DNA of 45,166 bases, from positions 1-45,166 of the forward strand of contig NZ_AZDO01000015.1 in NCBI RefSeq assembly GCF_001435505.1, read 5' to 3'. The DNA is from Companilactobacillus futsaii JCM 17355. GTDB lineage: Bacteria > Bacillota > Bacilli > Lactobacillales > Lactobacillaceae. The translations under genes were made by a program, and so were the position numbers. Positions 31,897 through 41,722 of the stretch are shown piece by piece (the first letter of the stretch is position 1; each line of letters starts with the position of its first letter). Below the pieces are notes generated by a model. The model ran no database searches. It saw only the letters and a list, made by a program, of their open reading frames with translations, and had not been told where the DNA came from.

Positions 31897-32429
31897 CTCA
31901 AGGCCCTCCGATATCCTGCATTAATGGCATCTTGTTCAGTGTCAAAATAAACCGCATTTTTAGAGTTCATTCGATAACCACTTTGACCTGGAACGTGATA
32001 AATATGTGAATTAACATTACCGACTATTTTCCCCGAATCAGAAGTATTCATATCCGTGTTTGATTGTGATTGGTTTTGTTGAGTTGACTGTGATGAAGTA
32101 TTTGTTTGAGATTGTTCTTTTTGTTGCTGCTCTTGTTGTTCTTGAGCTTTTTTCTCATCACTTTGAATCTGTTCTCTTTGTGATGCCAAAGTGTCAGCCT
32201 GCTGCTGAAGTTTTTTCTTCTTGGCCAACAAAGCAACATTTTCTTTTTTAGCGATGCTGTATTTCGACTTATCAGCTTTAGTAGCTTTTTTAACTGATTC
32301 AGTCTTGGCTGCTGTATCAGAAGAATTCGATGTTGAATCATCTTCAGAACAACCAGAAACTACTAGTAAACATAGCAAAATACTCAATAAAGCAATAAAC
32401 TTCTTGCTTGTTGTTTTGGACTGATCCAT
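31893..32429 (-). CDS. lipoprotein with C-terminal sunset-like domain, nuclease partner
   Basis: This 178-residue protein has a lipobox (LLVVSGCSEDD, Cys at 27), a coiled-coil region rich in Lys, Gln and Glu (60-110), a Ser/Gln/Thr linker, and a C-terminal module of about 40 residues, GNVNSHIYHVPGQSGY with AVYFDTEQDAINAGYR. That module is like the small Ada-type or sunset domain often found at the end of secreted nucleases. Here it is on a separate lipoprotein coupled to a nuclease gene, as if one protein had split into two. It may hold the nuclease at the membrane. Confidence 0.78.
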   Translation of the reverse strand: MDQSKTTSKKFIALLSILLCLLVVSGCSEDDSTSNSSDTAAKTESVKKATKADKSKYSIAKKENVALLAKKKKLQQQADTLASQREQIQSDEKKAQEQQEQQQKEQSQTNTSSQSTQQNQSQSNTDMNTSDSGKIVGNVNSHIYHVPGQSGYRMNSKNAVYFDTEQDAINAGYRRALR

Positions 32430-32464
32430 CTCCTTATCCCCCTTTTATTAAATATTCTTAGTTT

Positions 32465-32493
32465 ATGTTACGAGAATTTTTTCGTCGACTCAA
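32465..32493 (-). promoter_or_regulatory. promoter of the lipoprotein-nuclease operon
   Basis: On the minus strand TTGAGT (32493 to 32488), 17 nt, then TAACAT (32470 to 32465), about 35 nt before the start codon. Confidence 0.5.
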
Positions 32494-32512
32494 GGGGAAT
32501 TGTATTCGATTA

Positions 32513-32548
32513 CAAAAAAAGCGCTCAAATCTTCTCGATTTAAGCGCT
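32513..32548 (-). terminator. terminator of the oxidoreductase-flavodoxin operon
   Basis: On the minus strand AGCGCTTAAATC and GATTTGAGCGCT pair with one mismatch around GAGAA, followed by seven T. Confidence 0.8.
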
Positions 32549-32555
32549 AATCACT

Positions 32556-32999
32556 TTATTTCAAACTCTTCATAACATAATCACCCAAAGTCCGAACACG
32601 TTTTAAATCGTCTTCATCTGGATCTTGGTCAATCTTCACGGAGTCAGCAACTTGTTCGCCATTACTGGAATTTAGTTGCATCGTGAAATAATCTACCGCA
32701 CGGCCAAAGTGAATGTGTCCTTTAGAACTTGATCCTAACACGGCAAACTTAGTTCTTTCCAAGTCAACGTCTGCCAAATCTTCATAAAAATCTTGAGCTT
32801 CTTCTGGTACTTCACCGTCATTATAAGTGTATGTATCGACAATCACGGCATCATAATTAGAAATCTCATATGCATCAGTGTCGATCATTTGTTATAAGGT
32901 CACGTCCGCATTATTTTTTTCTAAATAGTCAGTCAAATACTTGGCTAATTTTTCATTGCGACCAGTCATACTAGTATAAGTTATCAAAATGTTCATCAT
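32556..32999 (-). pseudogene. flavodoxin gene interrupted by one TAA codon
   Basis: From the ATG at 32999 the frame reads MMNILITYTSMTGRNEKLAK, the start of a flavodoxin with its FMN-phosphate loop (TYTSMTG), then meets TAA at codon 36 (32894 to 32892), and continues in the same frame to 32556 with DAVIVDTYTYNDGEVPEEAQ and AVLGSSSKGHIHFGRAVD, the remaining flavin-binding loops. The total of 148 codons is normal for flavodoxin. The context TTA-TAA-CAA suggests CAA to TAA. An ATG two codons later could restart translation but would lack the phosphate loop. It lies 4 nt after the NAD(P)-binding gene in one operon. Confidence 0.8.
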
Positions 33000-33003
33000 T
33001 TAC

Positions 33004-33624
33004 CTACCATCTAACGCTAATACGTTCTTTTTGATGTTTGGCATTAACGATTTCATCAACCATGGCTAAAGCAAAATCTGCATAACTAATCTCACTGTTG
33101 CCATTTTTATCAAAGGTCAATTCTTCGCCAGCCAAAACATATTCGTCGGTCTTTGGTCCTTTGGCATCGAAACTAGCAGCGGGACTAATGAAGGTCCAGT
33201 TGATGTCACTTTCACGCAAAACATCTAATGACTTACCCATTTCTTCACTCAAGGGTTTAACACTTTCTGGAAAATCAGCTTCTTGATAAAGTTGTTTTAT
33301 ATGATCTTTATTTACGTACAATGAACCAGCTCCACCAACGACTAATAATCTAGTATTCGTACCTTCCAAAACTTCAATCAAATGTTTAGTTGCTGGAACG
33401 TATTGATCCACGTTAGGCCCGAAAAATCCTAAAACATCTACCAACACATCAAAGTCTTTGACATCATCTTTTTTCAAACTATAAACGTCACGGACTAAAA
33501 ATTTATCCGTTTTAGCCTTCTTTTCATCACGCACAATTGAGGTTACATCTATTCCACGGTTCAAAGCTTCCTCAACGATCAAAGAACCTTCTTTACCATT
33601 AGCTCCAATAACTGCTATTTTCAT
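33004..33624 (-). CDS. NAD(P)-binding oxidoreductase-like protein (NmrA/YwnB type)
   Basis: This 206-residue protein has a Rossmann fold with the N-terminal nucleotide loop MKIAVIGANGKEGSLIVEEA, VLVDVLGFFGPN, LLVVGGAGSLYV and DINWTFISPAA, as in the atypical SDR group with NmrA-like and YwnB-like proteins. Substrate unknown. The ATG at 33624 has GGAGG 8 nt upstream; an earlier TTG overlaps that site. Its partner in the operon is the broken flavodoxin. Confidence 0.82.
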   Translation of the reverse strand: MKIAVIGANGKEGSLIVEEALNRGIDVTSIVRDEKKAKTDKFLVRDVYSLKKDDVKDFDVLVDVLGFFGPNVDQYVPATKHLIEVLEGTNTRLLVVGGAGSLYVNKDHIKQLYQEADFPESVKPLSEEMGKSLDVLRESDINWTFISPAASFDAKGPKTDEYVLAGEELTFDKNGNSEISYADFALAMVDEIVNAKHQKERISVRW

Positions 33625-33734
33625 ATTAATTACCTCCAAATTCTTTCGACAAGATTACTTTACACAACTCTAAGCAAAATCACTAAAGATAAGTCTCTTT
33701 TATAGTAAACTTGTTGTGCTAGGAGGCGGAATTA

Positions 33735-34394
33735 ATGGCATATCAAATTTATTTAGTAAGACACGGTAGAACTTGGTACAACGAATATGAAAAGATGCAA
33801 GGTTGGTCTGATACTCCTTTGACGACTGATGGGGTCGCAGTTGCTCAAAAAGCTGCTGAATCGCTCAAAAATGTCGACTTTGCAGCAGCTTTGACGTCCG
33901 ATATGAAACGTGCAGTCGATACTACTCGCATTATTACTAGAAGAAATAAAAATCATTTGGTACCACAAGAATTATCCGAATTCAGAGAACAGTTCTATGG
34001 CTATTTTGAGGGTCGCAGTATTGATGAATCTTGGTTTGCCATTGGTAAGCCACATCACGCTAGAGGATTCGCAGATATCGTTAATAAATATGGCTTCGAT
34101 GCCACAATGGACTTCGTTAAAGAAGCTGATCCACTTCACGATGCCGAAAATTCACAAGAATATTGGAGCCGAATCGAACGTGGTTTCAAAAAAGTTGACC
34201 AAATTGCCAAAGACGGCGATAAAATCCTTTTAGTTACTCACAGTATTACTATTTTAGGTTTTGCTATTCGCTACAAGACTAAAGATATTATCCTAAATGA
34301 CATCCCCGCTAATGCCAGTTTAACTTTACTAGAACGTGACCCAACTACAGATACTAACAAAATCACTAAGTACAACCAGTCTCTAATCAAATAA
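33735..34394 (+). CDS. histidine phosphatase (phosphoglycerate mutase-like), copy 1
   Basis: This 219-residue cytoplasmic protein has the phosphoglycerate mutase fold: the phosphorylated His in LVRHGRTWYNEY, TSDMKRAVDTTRI with the catalytic Arg, EFREQFYGYFEG with the acid, and the second His in VTHSITILG, where most relatives have HG. It is probably a phosphatase of small substrates. The next gene is a paralogue with the same length; the two are alike over their whole length. AGGAGG precedes the ATG. Confidence 0.87.
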   Translation: MAYQIYLVRHGRTWYNEYEKMQGWSDTPLTTDGVAVAQKAAESLKNVDFAAALTSDMKRAVDTTRIITRRNKNHLVPQELSEFREQFYGYFEGRSIDESWFAIGKPHHARGFADIVNKYGFDATMDFVKEADPLHDAENSQEYWSRIERGFKKVDQIAKDGDKILLVTHSITILGFAIRYKTKDIILNDIPANASLTLLERDPTTDTNKITKYNQSLIK

Positions 34395-34437
34395 TGTAGT
34401 AAGATTAAGTTACACATTACCAGGAGGATACTTTTTA

Positions 34438-35097
34438 ATGGCAAAATACCAAATTTACTTAGTTCGTCACGGACGTACTTGGTTTAATCGTTACAACAAA
34501 ATGCAAGGTTGGTCAGATACTCCCCTTGCTCCCGAGGGAATTGAAGTGGCTAAACAAGCTGCTCATGCACTAAAAGATGTCGATTTTGCGGCCGCATTTT
34601 CATCCGATGCTAGACGTGCTATCGATACTTGTAAGTTGATCGTTGATGAAAATATCAACCACGATAAAATCACACCGCAAAAAATGATGGAATTTCGTGA
34701 AGAATTTTATGGATATTACGAAGGTATGAATTCACCCGAGGCTTGGTTCATGGTTGGTCAACCTCACGGCGCCAGTTCCTTTGCAGAAATTATCGCTAAA
34801 TACGGCATGGATGCTACTAAAGACTTCATGAAAGAAGCTGATCCTTTCCACGAAGCTGAAAACGCTGAAGAATATTGGAGTCGTGTCGACAAAGGTTTTG
34901 AAAAATTAGACCAAATCGCTAAAGATGGCGACAAGATTCTTTTAGTTTCCCATGGAACAACGATTCGTTCAATCACTGACCGTTATAACGATGGTTCCTT
35001 TGATGTAACGGTTAGTCCTAGAAACTCTAGTTTAACAATGTTAACTCGTGATAACGGTGAAAATCACGTCACTAGCTATAATCAAATGCTCAAGTAA
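34438..35097 (+). CDS. histidine phosphatase (phosphoglycerate mutase-like), copy 2
   Basis: This second 219-residue copy keeps all canonical residues: LVRHGRTWFNRY, SSDARRAIDTCK, EFREEFYGYYEG and the second His as VSHGTTIRS. It lies 43 nt after copy 1, with its own CAGGAGGA site, so the pair arose by tandem duplication and probably shares a transcript. The canonical HG motif in this copy, against HS in copy 1, suggests some divergence of substrate. Confidence 0.87.
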   Translation: MAKYQIYLVRHGRTWFNRYNKMQGWSDTPLAPEGIEVAKQAAHALKDVDFAAAFSSDARRAIDTCKLIVDENINHDKITPQKMMEFREEFYGYYEGMNSPEAWFMVGQPHGASSFAEIIAKYGMDATKDFMKEADPFHEAENAEEYWSRVDKGFEKLDQIAKDGDKILLVSHGTTIRSITDRYNDGSFDVTVSPRNSSLTMLTRDNGENHVTSYNQMLK

Positions 35098-35105
35098 AAG
35101 AATAT

Positions 35106-35134
35106 TTGACAAAACAATTTTATTAATATATTCT
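35106..35134 (+). promoter_or_regulatory. promoter of the cysteine-leader transcript
   Basis: TTGACA (35106-35111), 17 nt, then TATTCT (35129-35134); TATATT at 35127-35132 is an alternative. A start near 35140 would leave a leader of about 195 nt before the PLP enzyme. Confidence 0.5.
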
Positions 35135-35164
35135 CAGGTCATCAATTACTAGGAGGTCCCAAAC

Positions 35165-36471
<1,307 letters not shown>

Positions 36472-36473
<2 letters not shown>

Positions 36474-36500
36474 AAAAAATGCCATCCTTTTGACAGGATG
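36472..36500 (-). terminator. hairpin terminator of the small membrane protein gene
   Basis: On the minus strand CATCCT and AGGATG pair around GTCAAA, then GCA and eight T. The stem is short. Confidence 0.55.
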
Positions 36501-36516
36501 AACAGTCTTAATTATT

Positions 36517-36738
36517 TTAGTGACTCAATGGACCAACGAGTAACATGATCGCAAAACAAAGCAATCCGATTGCCGTTACATAATTGTTCCAAATCATTCT
36601 GGCTCCAAAGGACACTGGTTGACCAGTACCATGCTTCATAATCGTCTTTTTATAATTATGAGCACTTCTAAATTGATACAAAGATAATAGGATAAATATA
36701 ACTGAGAAAACATGTTGTGCAGTAAAAATACTAGACAT
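36517..36738 (-). CDS. small membrane protein of unknown function
   Basis: This 73-residue protein has two hydrophobic segments (about 8-22 and 50-70) separated by a polar loop with SAHNYKKTIMKHG. I chose the ATG at 36738, with AGGTG 6 nt upstream; an upstream GTG lies within that site. I recognise no family. It is a single gene on its own strand between two terminators. Confidence 0.6.
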   Translation of the reverse strand: MSSIFTAQHVFSVIFILLSLYQFRSAHNYKKTIMKHGTGQPVSFGARMIWNNYVTAIGLLCFAIMLLVGPLSH

Positions 36739-36800
36739 CTTGGTCACCTCACCATATTCATTTATTAATTTTATTATATCTCCTAATTGGTATCTAGACG

Positions 36801-36829
36801 AAAAAACATCCTCAATGAGGGTGTTTTTC
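36801..36829. terminator. bidirectional terminator at the end of the lac operon
   Basis: AACATCCTC and GAGGGTGTT pair around AAT (one G-U), with A-run and T-run on the two sides. Confidence 0.8.
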
Positions 36830-36843
36830 TTCTTTAATGATTA

Positions 36844-38598
36844 TTATTTATCATCTTTCTTTTCGTCATCTTTTTTATTCAAGTTTTCCATAACGAAGTC
36901 CAAAGCTTTCTTAGAATCACGTGTTAAGGCAATGTATTGTTGACCTTTTGTAGCAACTAATTGAATACCTAAACGATCAGTATCAGCTTTTAAATCATCG
37001 TAATACGTTCTAACTTGTGGAGCTAAGACAACTAAATCATAATTTGGAAGAATATCGTGGTGAGAACCATAAGCTCCGGCACTGGCTACAATAGGAACAT
37101 TATATTCTTCAGCACCATCCATTAAAGCATTAGCTAATTGTTCACTAGTACCACCACCGGCACAAAGAACTAAAACTTTAACTTGTTTATCGAGTTTCTT
37201 TGCTTCTGGATCAGATGTTTCTTCTGTTGTAGCTGTTTCTGGTGTTGTTGAAACTGTTGCAGCTGTAGCTGCTCCTGCAGTAGCACCGGCAAGTTCAACA
37301 CCGTCTGTAGCAGCTTCTTGTGCATCAACTTCGGCTTCTTGTTTAACAAGAGAAGCATCGTAAGCCTTACAGAATGGCAAATAAATCAAAGTATCTAACG
37401 CTAATAATACAACAACCAACAATAGTGAAACCAATTGCATATTAGTATTTAGGAATATTCCAATAGGTCCTGGCAAAGCCCATGACAATACATACATAAA
37501 TCCACGCATGTGCAATAGATCGATAAACATTTTACCAACAACAACATTAACAATTGGTGATAGAACAAATGGTATGAAGAAATAAGGATTCAATATGATT
37601 GGGGCACCGAACAATAGAGGCTCGTTAACAGCAAACATTACTGGAACAACTGAAGCCTTACCAATAGCCTTTAATTGTTTTGATTTCATTAAAAGAATAA
37701 AGATAAATGGAACAACGAATGTAGCACCAGTACCACCAAGTTCACCAACGAAATTACCAAAATTTTCTGTTAGTGAGTGATATGGGAAGTGTCCCGCCTT
37801 AAACAAAGCCAAATTTGCAGTTGTATTACCATACAAAGCAGCGGTAATAGCAGGTTTTACAACTGAAGGTCCGTGGATACCCATGAACCAGAATAGAGGA
37901 ATAAGGAACCAAATAATTGCCATTCCCCAATAGCTTTCAGCACCTTTGAATAATGGTGAGATCAAAGTAGTAAGCATTTCTCCAAAAGGAACGTTTAACC
38001 AGAAACGAATTAGTGCATCAATAAGACCCATAGCAATAACTGAGAATGAGAATGGGAAAATATCACGGAAGTTTTGAGCAATAGCACCAGGAACTTCTTT
38101 AGGCATCTTAATAGTGATATCTCTTTCAACACAGAACTTATAAATAGCTACAGTAGAAAATGCAGCAACAAAAGCTGATAATAGTCCTTTAGTACCAAAG
38201 TAGTCGCCAATATAAGCTCCACTCTTAGTAGTACCGATAGCTAAAAGCATGAATCCACACATTGAAGCCATCATTGTAGAAGTAGAGTTGATGAAACGTC
38301 CACCTTTAATATGTTGATTTTTAGAACCAGTCAAAGCCTTAGCAGTAGTACCTGCAACATACAAACCAACAAATCCCATTGTGTAATTATAAATCTTATT
38401 ACACCAATCGTTTATACCGGCAGGAATATGAATTCCAACCAATGGCAAAACGGAAGTAATCAAAATAAAAATACTTGAGAACAAGATAATTGGCATAGCT
38501 GCCAAGAATCCATCCTTGATAGCCATCAAATAAATATTCTTCGAAATTTTATCAAAGAATTTTTGATGAGCCTCCAATTTATCAATAATAAATTGCAT
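36844..38598 (-). CDS. lacE: lactose-specific PTS permease IICB
   Basis: This 584-residue protein joins a membrane IIC domain (1-430, about ten helices; opening IIDKLEAHQKFFDKISKNIYL, then IHGPSVVKP and VNEPLLFGAPIILNPYFFIP) to a IIB domain (about 480-575) through an Ala/Thr/Glu-rich linker. The IIB phosphorylation site is VLVLCAGGGTSEQLAN. The IIC-IIB fusion is typical of LacE. It imports lactose as lactose-6-phosphate using LacF. It is last in the operon, and a second RAT/terminator pair sits before it at 38639-38720. Confidence 0.9.
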   Translation of the reverse strand: MQFIIDKLEAHQKFFDKISKNIYLMAIKDGFLAAMPIILFSSIFILITSVLPLVGIHIPAGINDWCNKIYNYTMGFVGLYVAGTTAKALTGSKNQHIKGGRFINSTSTMMASMCGFMLLAIGTTKSGAYIGDYFGTKGLLSAFVAAFSTVAIYKFCVERDITIKMPKEVPGAIAQNFRDIFPFSFSVIAMGLIDALIRFWLNVPFGEMLTTLISPLFKGAESYWGMAIIWFLIPLFWFMGIHGPSVVKPAITAALYGNTTANLALFKAGHFPYHSLTENFGNFVGELGGTGATFVVPFIFILLMKSKQLKAIGKASVVPVMFAVNEPLLFGAPIILNPYFFIPFVLSPIVNVVVGKMFIDLLHMRGFMYVLSWALPGPIGIFLNTNMQLVSLLLVVVLLALDTLIYLPFCKAYDASLVKQEAEVDAQEAATDGVELAGATAGAATAATVSTTPETATTEETSDPEAKKLDKQVKVLVLCAGGGTSEQLANALMDGAEEYNVPIVASAGAYGSHHDILPNYDLVVLAPQVRTYYDDLKADTDRLGIQLVATKGQQYIALTRDSKKALDFVMENLNKKDDEKKDDK

Positions 38599-38638
38599 TA
38601 TTACACCCCTTTTTTATTCCTATAACCAAAAATTTCAT

Positions 38639-38720
38639 AAAAAAATGACCGCAATTGGCCAAGGTACGACAAAGTACCAAGCACCAACTGCGGTCATGCC
38701 TAATTTAATAGTAACAATCC
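38639..38720 (-). promoter_or_regulatory. RAT site and terminator between lacG and lacE
   Basis: The 29-nt ribonucleic antiterminator (38720 to 38692; starts GGATTGTTACT, ends GGCATGACC) is identical to that before lacT. Its 3' end overlaps the left arm of a long terminator: GACCGCAGTTGG pairs with the strand ending TTGCGGTC, followed by seven T. LacT binding should open the way to lacE. Confidence 0.85.
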
Positions 38721-38731
38721 ACAACTAGAAG

Positions 38732-40162
38732 CTATTTCATTGTGTCAGCGAGTGCCTTGTACCACAAAGCACTCTTCTTGATGTAACGTTTTTGTGTTGC
38801 AAAATCTACAAAGAACAAACCATAACGCTTGTTGTATCCATTAGCCCATGAGAATTGATCTTGAAGCGACCAGACGAAGTAACCGTTTACATTAACTCCT
38901 TCACTACGAGCTTTCAAAATTGCTTCCATGTGTTGATCGACGAAATCAATACGTTTGTCGTCATTGATAATCGTGTCATCAGTCACATTTTCTGGCAATT
39001 CCTCTTTTAGTCCTAAACCATTTTCAGTAATGAAGATTTCTTTACTGTTTGGATATTCAGAACTTACTCGTTTCAAAATGTCATACAAGCCTTCTGGATA
39101 GATGTTCCAATCCCAATCAGTTGTTGGGATATTAGGGTTTTTAACTGCTTGACCAACTCCTTTGAATTTAAATGATGAGGTACCCTTCTCACCAGTACCA
39201 TTGAAATGATTAGTACTTTCACCGTCATATGCAGCGAAGAATGATGGTTGATAATAGTTCAAACCAAAGTAATCATTTCGTGTTGAAGCTTTCTTCAAGA
39301 TATCCATATCGCCATCTTGGATGTCCAATTTGGCATCGTTAGCGTCAAGAATTTCATTGATAAGTTTCATTGTCTTATCAGTGTATTCGCCTTTGAATGT
39401 CCCATCGAGCAAGAAGGCATTCATAAAGGCATCACTAAGGTCAGCTGCGTGCTGATTTTCCGGTGTATTTGGATATGGATAAACTGGTTGAAGTACGTGA
39501 ATCAAACCAATCTTGCCCTTGTAACCACCATCTTTGAACAAATTGACTACTTTAGCATGTGCTAGTAGTTCATTGTGCTCAGCTTGAATAGCACTAGTTA
39601 CATCGAACTTGTGGCTTGGTGGGAAGTTCCCTTGAATATATTGTGAATATGCTAGAGAAATCAATTCATTGATCGTAAACCAATGAGTAACTTCTGGGAA
39701 TTCATCGAAACAGAATTTTGCATAATCAACGAAATGATCAATATTCTTGCGGTTCAACCAGTCGCCATCATCAAATAATGTCTTTGGAGAATCAAAATGA
39801 TGTAGCGATACATATGGTTCAATGCCTTTATTTAAGCATTCCTTAAACAATCTGTGGTAGTAATCAACTCCGGCTTGAACTGGTTCTCCATAGCCTTTGG
39901 GGAAGATTCTTGTCCAAGCAATTGAAACACGGATAGCATTCAAACCGTATTTCTTAGATAGACGAATATCTTCAGGATATAAATGATAAAAGTCACTGGC
40001 TGGATCTGGAGCGAAACGACCTTGAGCTTTCAAATAGTCATCCCACATCGTTTTACCTTTGCCGTCGACCTTTGTAGCACCCTCTACTTGATATGCGGCA
40101 GTAGCGCCACCCCAAACGAAGTCTTTGGGCAATTTTTTCACACGATTTAATTCAATACTCAA
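38732..40162 (-). CDS. lacG: 6-phospho-beta-galactosidase, GH1
   Basis: This 476-residue enzyme hydrolyses lactose-6-phosphate to glucose and galactose-6-phosphate. It shows LPKDFVWGGATAAYQVEGA, HHFDSPKTLF, the acid/base Glu in WFTINELISLAY, and the nucleophile in FITENGLGLK. The overall sequence is close to LacG of lactococci and lactobacilli, and the lac-type IIA and IICB neighbours support this over a phospho-beta-glucosidase. It starts with TTG, 7 nt after GAGGAGG. The galactose-6-phosphate feeds LacAB at 26361-27328. Confidence 0.92.
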   Translation of the reverse strand: MSIELNRVKKLPKDFVWGGATAAYQVEGATKVDGKGKTMWDDYLKAQGRFAPDPASDFYHLYPEDIRLSKKYGLNAIRVSIAWTRIFPKGYGEPVQAGVDYYHRLFKECLNKGIEPYVSLHHFDSPKTLFDDGDWLNRKNIDHFVDYAKFCFDEFPEVTHWFTINELISLAYSQYIQGNFPPSHKFDVTSAIQAEHNELLAHAKVVNLFKDGGYKGKIGLIHVLQPVYPYPNTPENQHAADLSDAFMNAFLLDGTFKGEYTDKTMKLINEILDANDAKLDIQDGDMDILKKASTRNDYFGLNYYQPSFFAAYDGESTNHFNGTGEKGTSSFKFKGVGQAVKNPNIPTTDWDWNIYPEGLYDILKRVSSEYPNSKEIFITENGLGLKEELPENVTDDTIINDDKRIDFVDQHMEAILKARSEGVNVNGYFVWSLQDQFSWANGYNKRYGLFFVDFATQKRYIKKSALWYKALADTMK

Positions 40163-40175
40163 ACCCTTACCTCCT

Positions 40176-40520
40176 CTATTTCATATTCAAATTACGTTCG
40201 ATCTTGTCGATACGTTTGTACTCATCAATGAAGAACTTGACCTCATCCATCAACATCATCGTTGTCATCAAAGTATCTTGTCCGTGAACCATGATGAAGG
40301 TAACATCCATATCTTCACCACCAGCTTCTTTACTCAAAAGCTTAGTCTGTTCATTGTGGGCATCAACGATTGATTGATTAGCTTCATCGACACAAGCTTC
40401 AGCCTTGTCAAATTCACCTTTCTGAGCATGTTGCAATGCCTCGATCAAACTAGTTTTAGCATCACCAGCATAAGCAACGATGGAAAAACCAGTCATTGAT
40501 ATTTCTTCTTTAGTAGCCAT
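40176..40520 (-). CDS. lacF: lactose-specific PTS IIA
   Basis: This 114-residue all-helical IIA-Lac protein has the region around the phosphorylated His, TFIMVHGQDTLMTTMML, and the opening SMTGFSIVAYAGDAKTSLIEAL. It acts as a trimer that takes phosphate from HPr and gives it to the IIB part of LacE. GGGAGG precedes the ATG; lacG follows after 13 nt. Confidence 0.93.
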   Translation of the reverse strand: MATKEEISMTGFSIVAYAGDAKTSLIEALQHAQKGEFDKAEACVDEANQSIVDAHNEQTKLLSKEAGGEDMDVTFIMVHGQDTLMTTMMLMDEVKFFIDEYKRIDKIERNLNMK

Positions 40521-40542
40521 AAGAGAAACCTCCCTGAATTTT

Positions 40543-41403
40543 TTATTTTTCTTGTATAATTCTTTGGATATGAATTAAAAAGTAGAGCAATTCATTGTCA
40601 TTCAAGATAATATCCAATCTTCTTTGAATCTTGTCACAAATTTCACTGGCAATCTTATAAGACTTTGGATATAACTTTCGAAAGTCTGACTCGATATCTT
40701 GGTTAAGAATTCTTTTGTCTTGTTCGTGCGTCTGAATCCTTGCAACCAAATATTGAAGATGAATCATCAGACGGTCAAAATAATTCTGATTAGTGATATT
40801 TCTGGTAATTCCGTATTCTTTAAAAACTGACTTAACAATTTTATTAACGTTATCACCAAAATCAGCTTGTTCTACTTTCTCCTTTTCCTCAGAGTTTTCA
40901 CTCCCATGAGCATTGATAAAATGTAGCGCAATTGCTTGGGCCGCATCTTTTGGAAAACGAACATTCAAATCATGATTGATCATCTCAACAGCTTTGTCCG
41001 CAATCTCATACTCAGTAGGATATTTGTCACGTATGTCAGGTGCGGTACTCTTTTGATACTTTCCTGCCATGATGTGCTTGTAAGTTTGTGCAATGTGGTC
41101 TGTTAACGTTACGTAGATGTAATCCATGACTGGGTAATGGTAAGTTTGCTTTGCCATTTCAATGATTGAAAAGCTTGTCATCGTGATATCGATCGGTACG
41201 TCCTTGAGCAAGGTACCAAAACGATGCTTTGCTTCTTTCGTGTTCAAATAAAAGATCCGTTCAACTCTAGTTGGCGAAATATCATCTCCATGACGTTTTT
41301 GAAAGCCAACACCTTTGCCTTGAACAATTGCTTGATCAGAATTATCCACATCTACAAGAACTGTATTATTGTTATAAACTCGATTCACTACTAACAATGC
41401 CAT
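40543..41403 (-). CDS. lacT: BglG/LicT-family antiterminator of the lac operon
   Basis: This 286-residue protein has the N-terminal RNA-binding CAT domain (residues 1-56, VNRVYNNNTVLVDVDN and GKGVGFQKRHGD) and two PTS regulation domains with conserved His (TDHIAQTY, LHFINAHG, MIHLQYLVAR, FLIHIQRI). It binds RAT RNA when lactose is present and stops termination. I placed the start at the ATG at 41403, behind GAGGGGGG; the longer upstream frame runs through the RAT and terminator. First gene of lacTFGE, it controls itself and lacE through two identical RATs. Confidence 0.92.
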   Translation of the reverse strand: MALLVVNRVYNNNTVLVDVDNSDQAIVQGKGVGFQKRHGDDISPTRVERIFYLNTKEAKHRFGTLLKDVPIDITMTSFSIIEMAKQTYHYPVMDYIYVTLTDHIAQTYKHIMAGKYQKSTAPDIRDKYPTEYEIADKAVEMINHDLNVRFPKDAAQAIALHFINAHGSENSEEKEKVEQADFGDNVNKIVKSVFKEYGITRNITNQNYFDRLMIHLQYLVARIQTHEQDKRILNQDIESDFRKLYPKSYKIASEICDKIQRRLDIILNDNELLYFLIHIQRIIQEK

Positions 41404-41425
41404 CCATTCATCCCCCCTCTTTTCG

Positions 41426-41498
41426 AAAAAAAAAGACCATGATCCCCACCTAAATAAAATGAGGTTCATGGTCATGCCTAATTTAATAGTAACAATCC
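41426..41498 (-). promoter_or_regulatory. RAT site and terminator before lacT
   Basis: RAT at 41498 to 41470 (GGATTGTTACT to GGCATGACC) overlaps the left arm of a terminator: GACCATGA (41473 to 41466) pairs with TCATGGTC (41442 to 41435), followed by nine T. Confidence 0.88.
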
Positions 41499-41522
41499 AC
41501 GTGTTATTTAACTTACGACGTT

Positions 41523-41559
41523 AGTATAACTTCTATTGCCAATTTTGTAAACGTTTTAA
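41523..41559 (-). promoter_or_regulatory. lacTFGE promoter with overlapping cre
   Basis: On the minus strand TTTACA (41551 to 41546), 17 nt, then TATACT (41528 to 41523). TGTAAACGTTTTAA (41546-41559) fits the cre consensus with one mismatch and covers the -35, so CcpA repression is likely. Confidence 0.72.
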
Positions 41560-41722
41560 TTATAAAAATTGTTAAAAAATTTCATAATTCAATTATTACC
41601 GGTCTATTTTTCAAATAAAATTTCAATTGTTCTAGTCCATTAATTATATGTAAGGAATTGATTTTTTTCAGAAGCCAAGATTAAAATACAATTAATTTAA
41701 TAAAAAAGTTTTTTCTCTTGAG

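Noticed and set aside
36501-36520. Frame from GTG at 36747 as start of the small membrane protein
   Set aside because: The GTG lies inside the AGGTG ribosome site, so the ATG at 36738 was preferred. The same reasoning moved the starts at 25308, 20516, 11875, 12409 and 33624.
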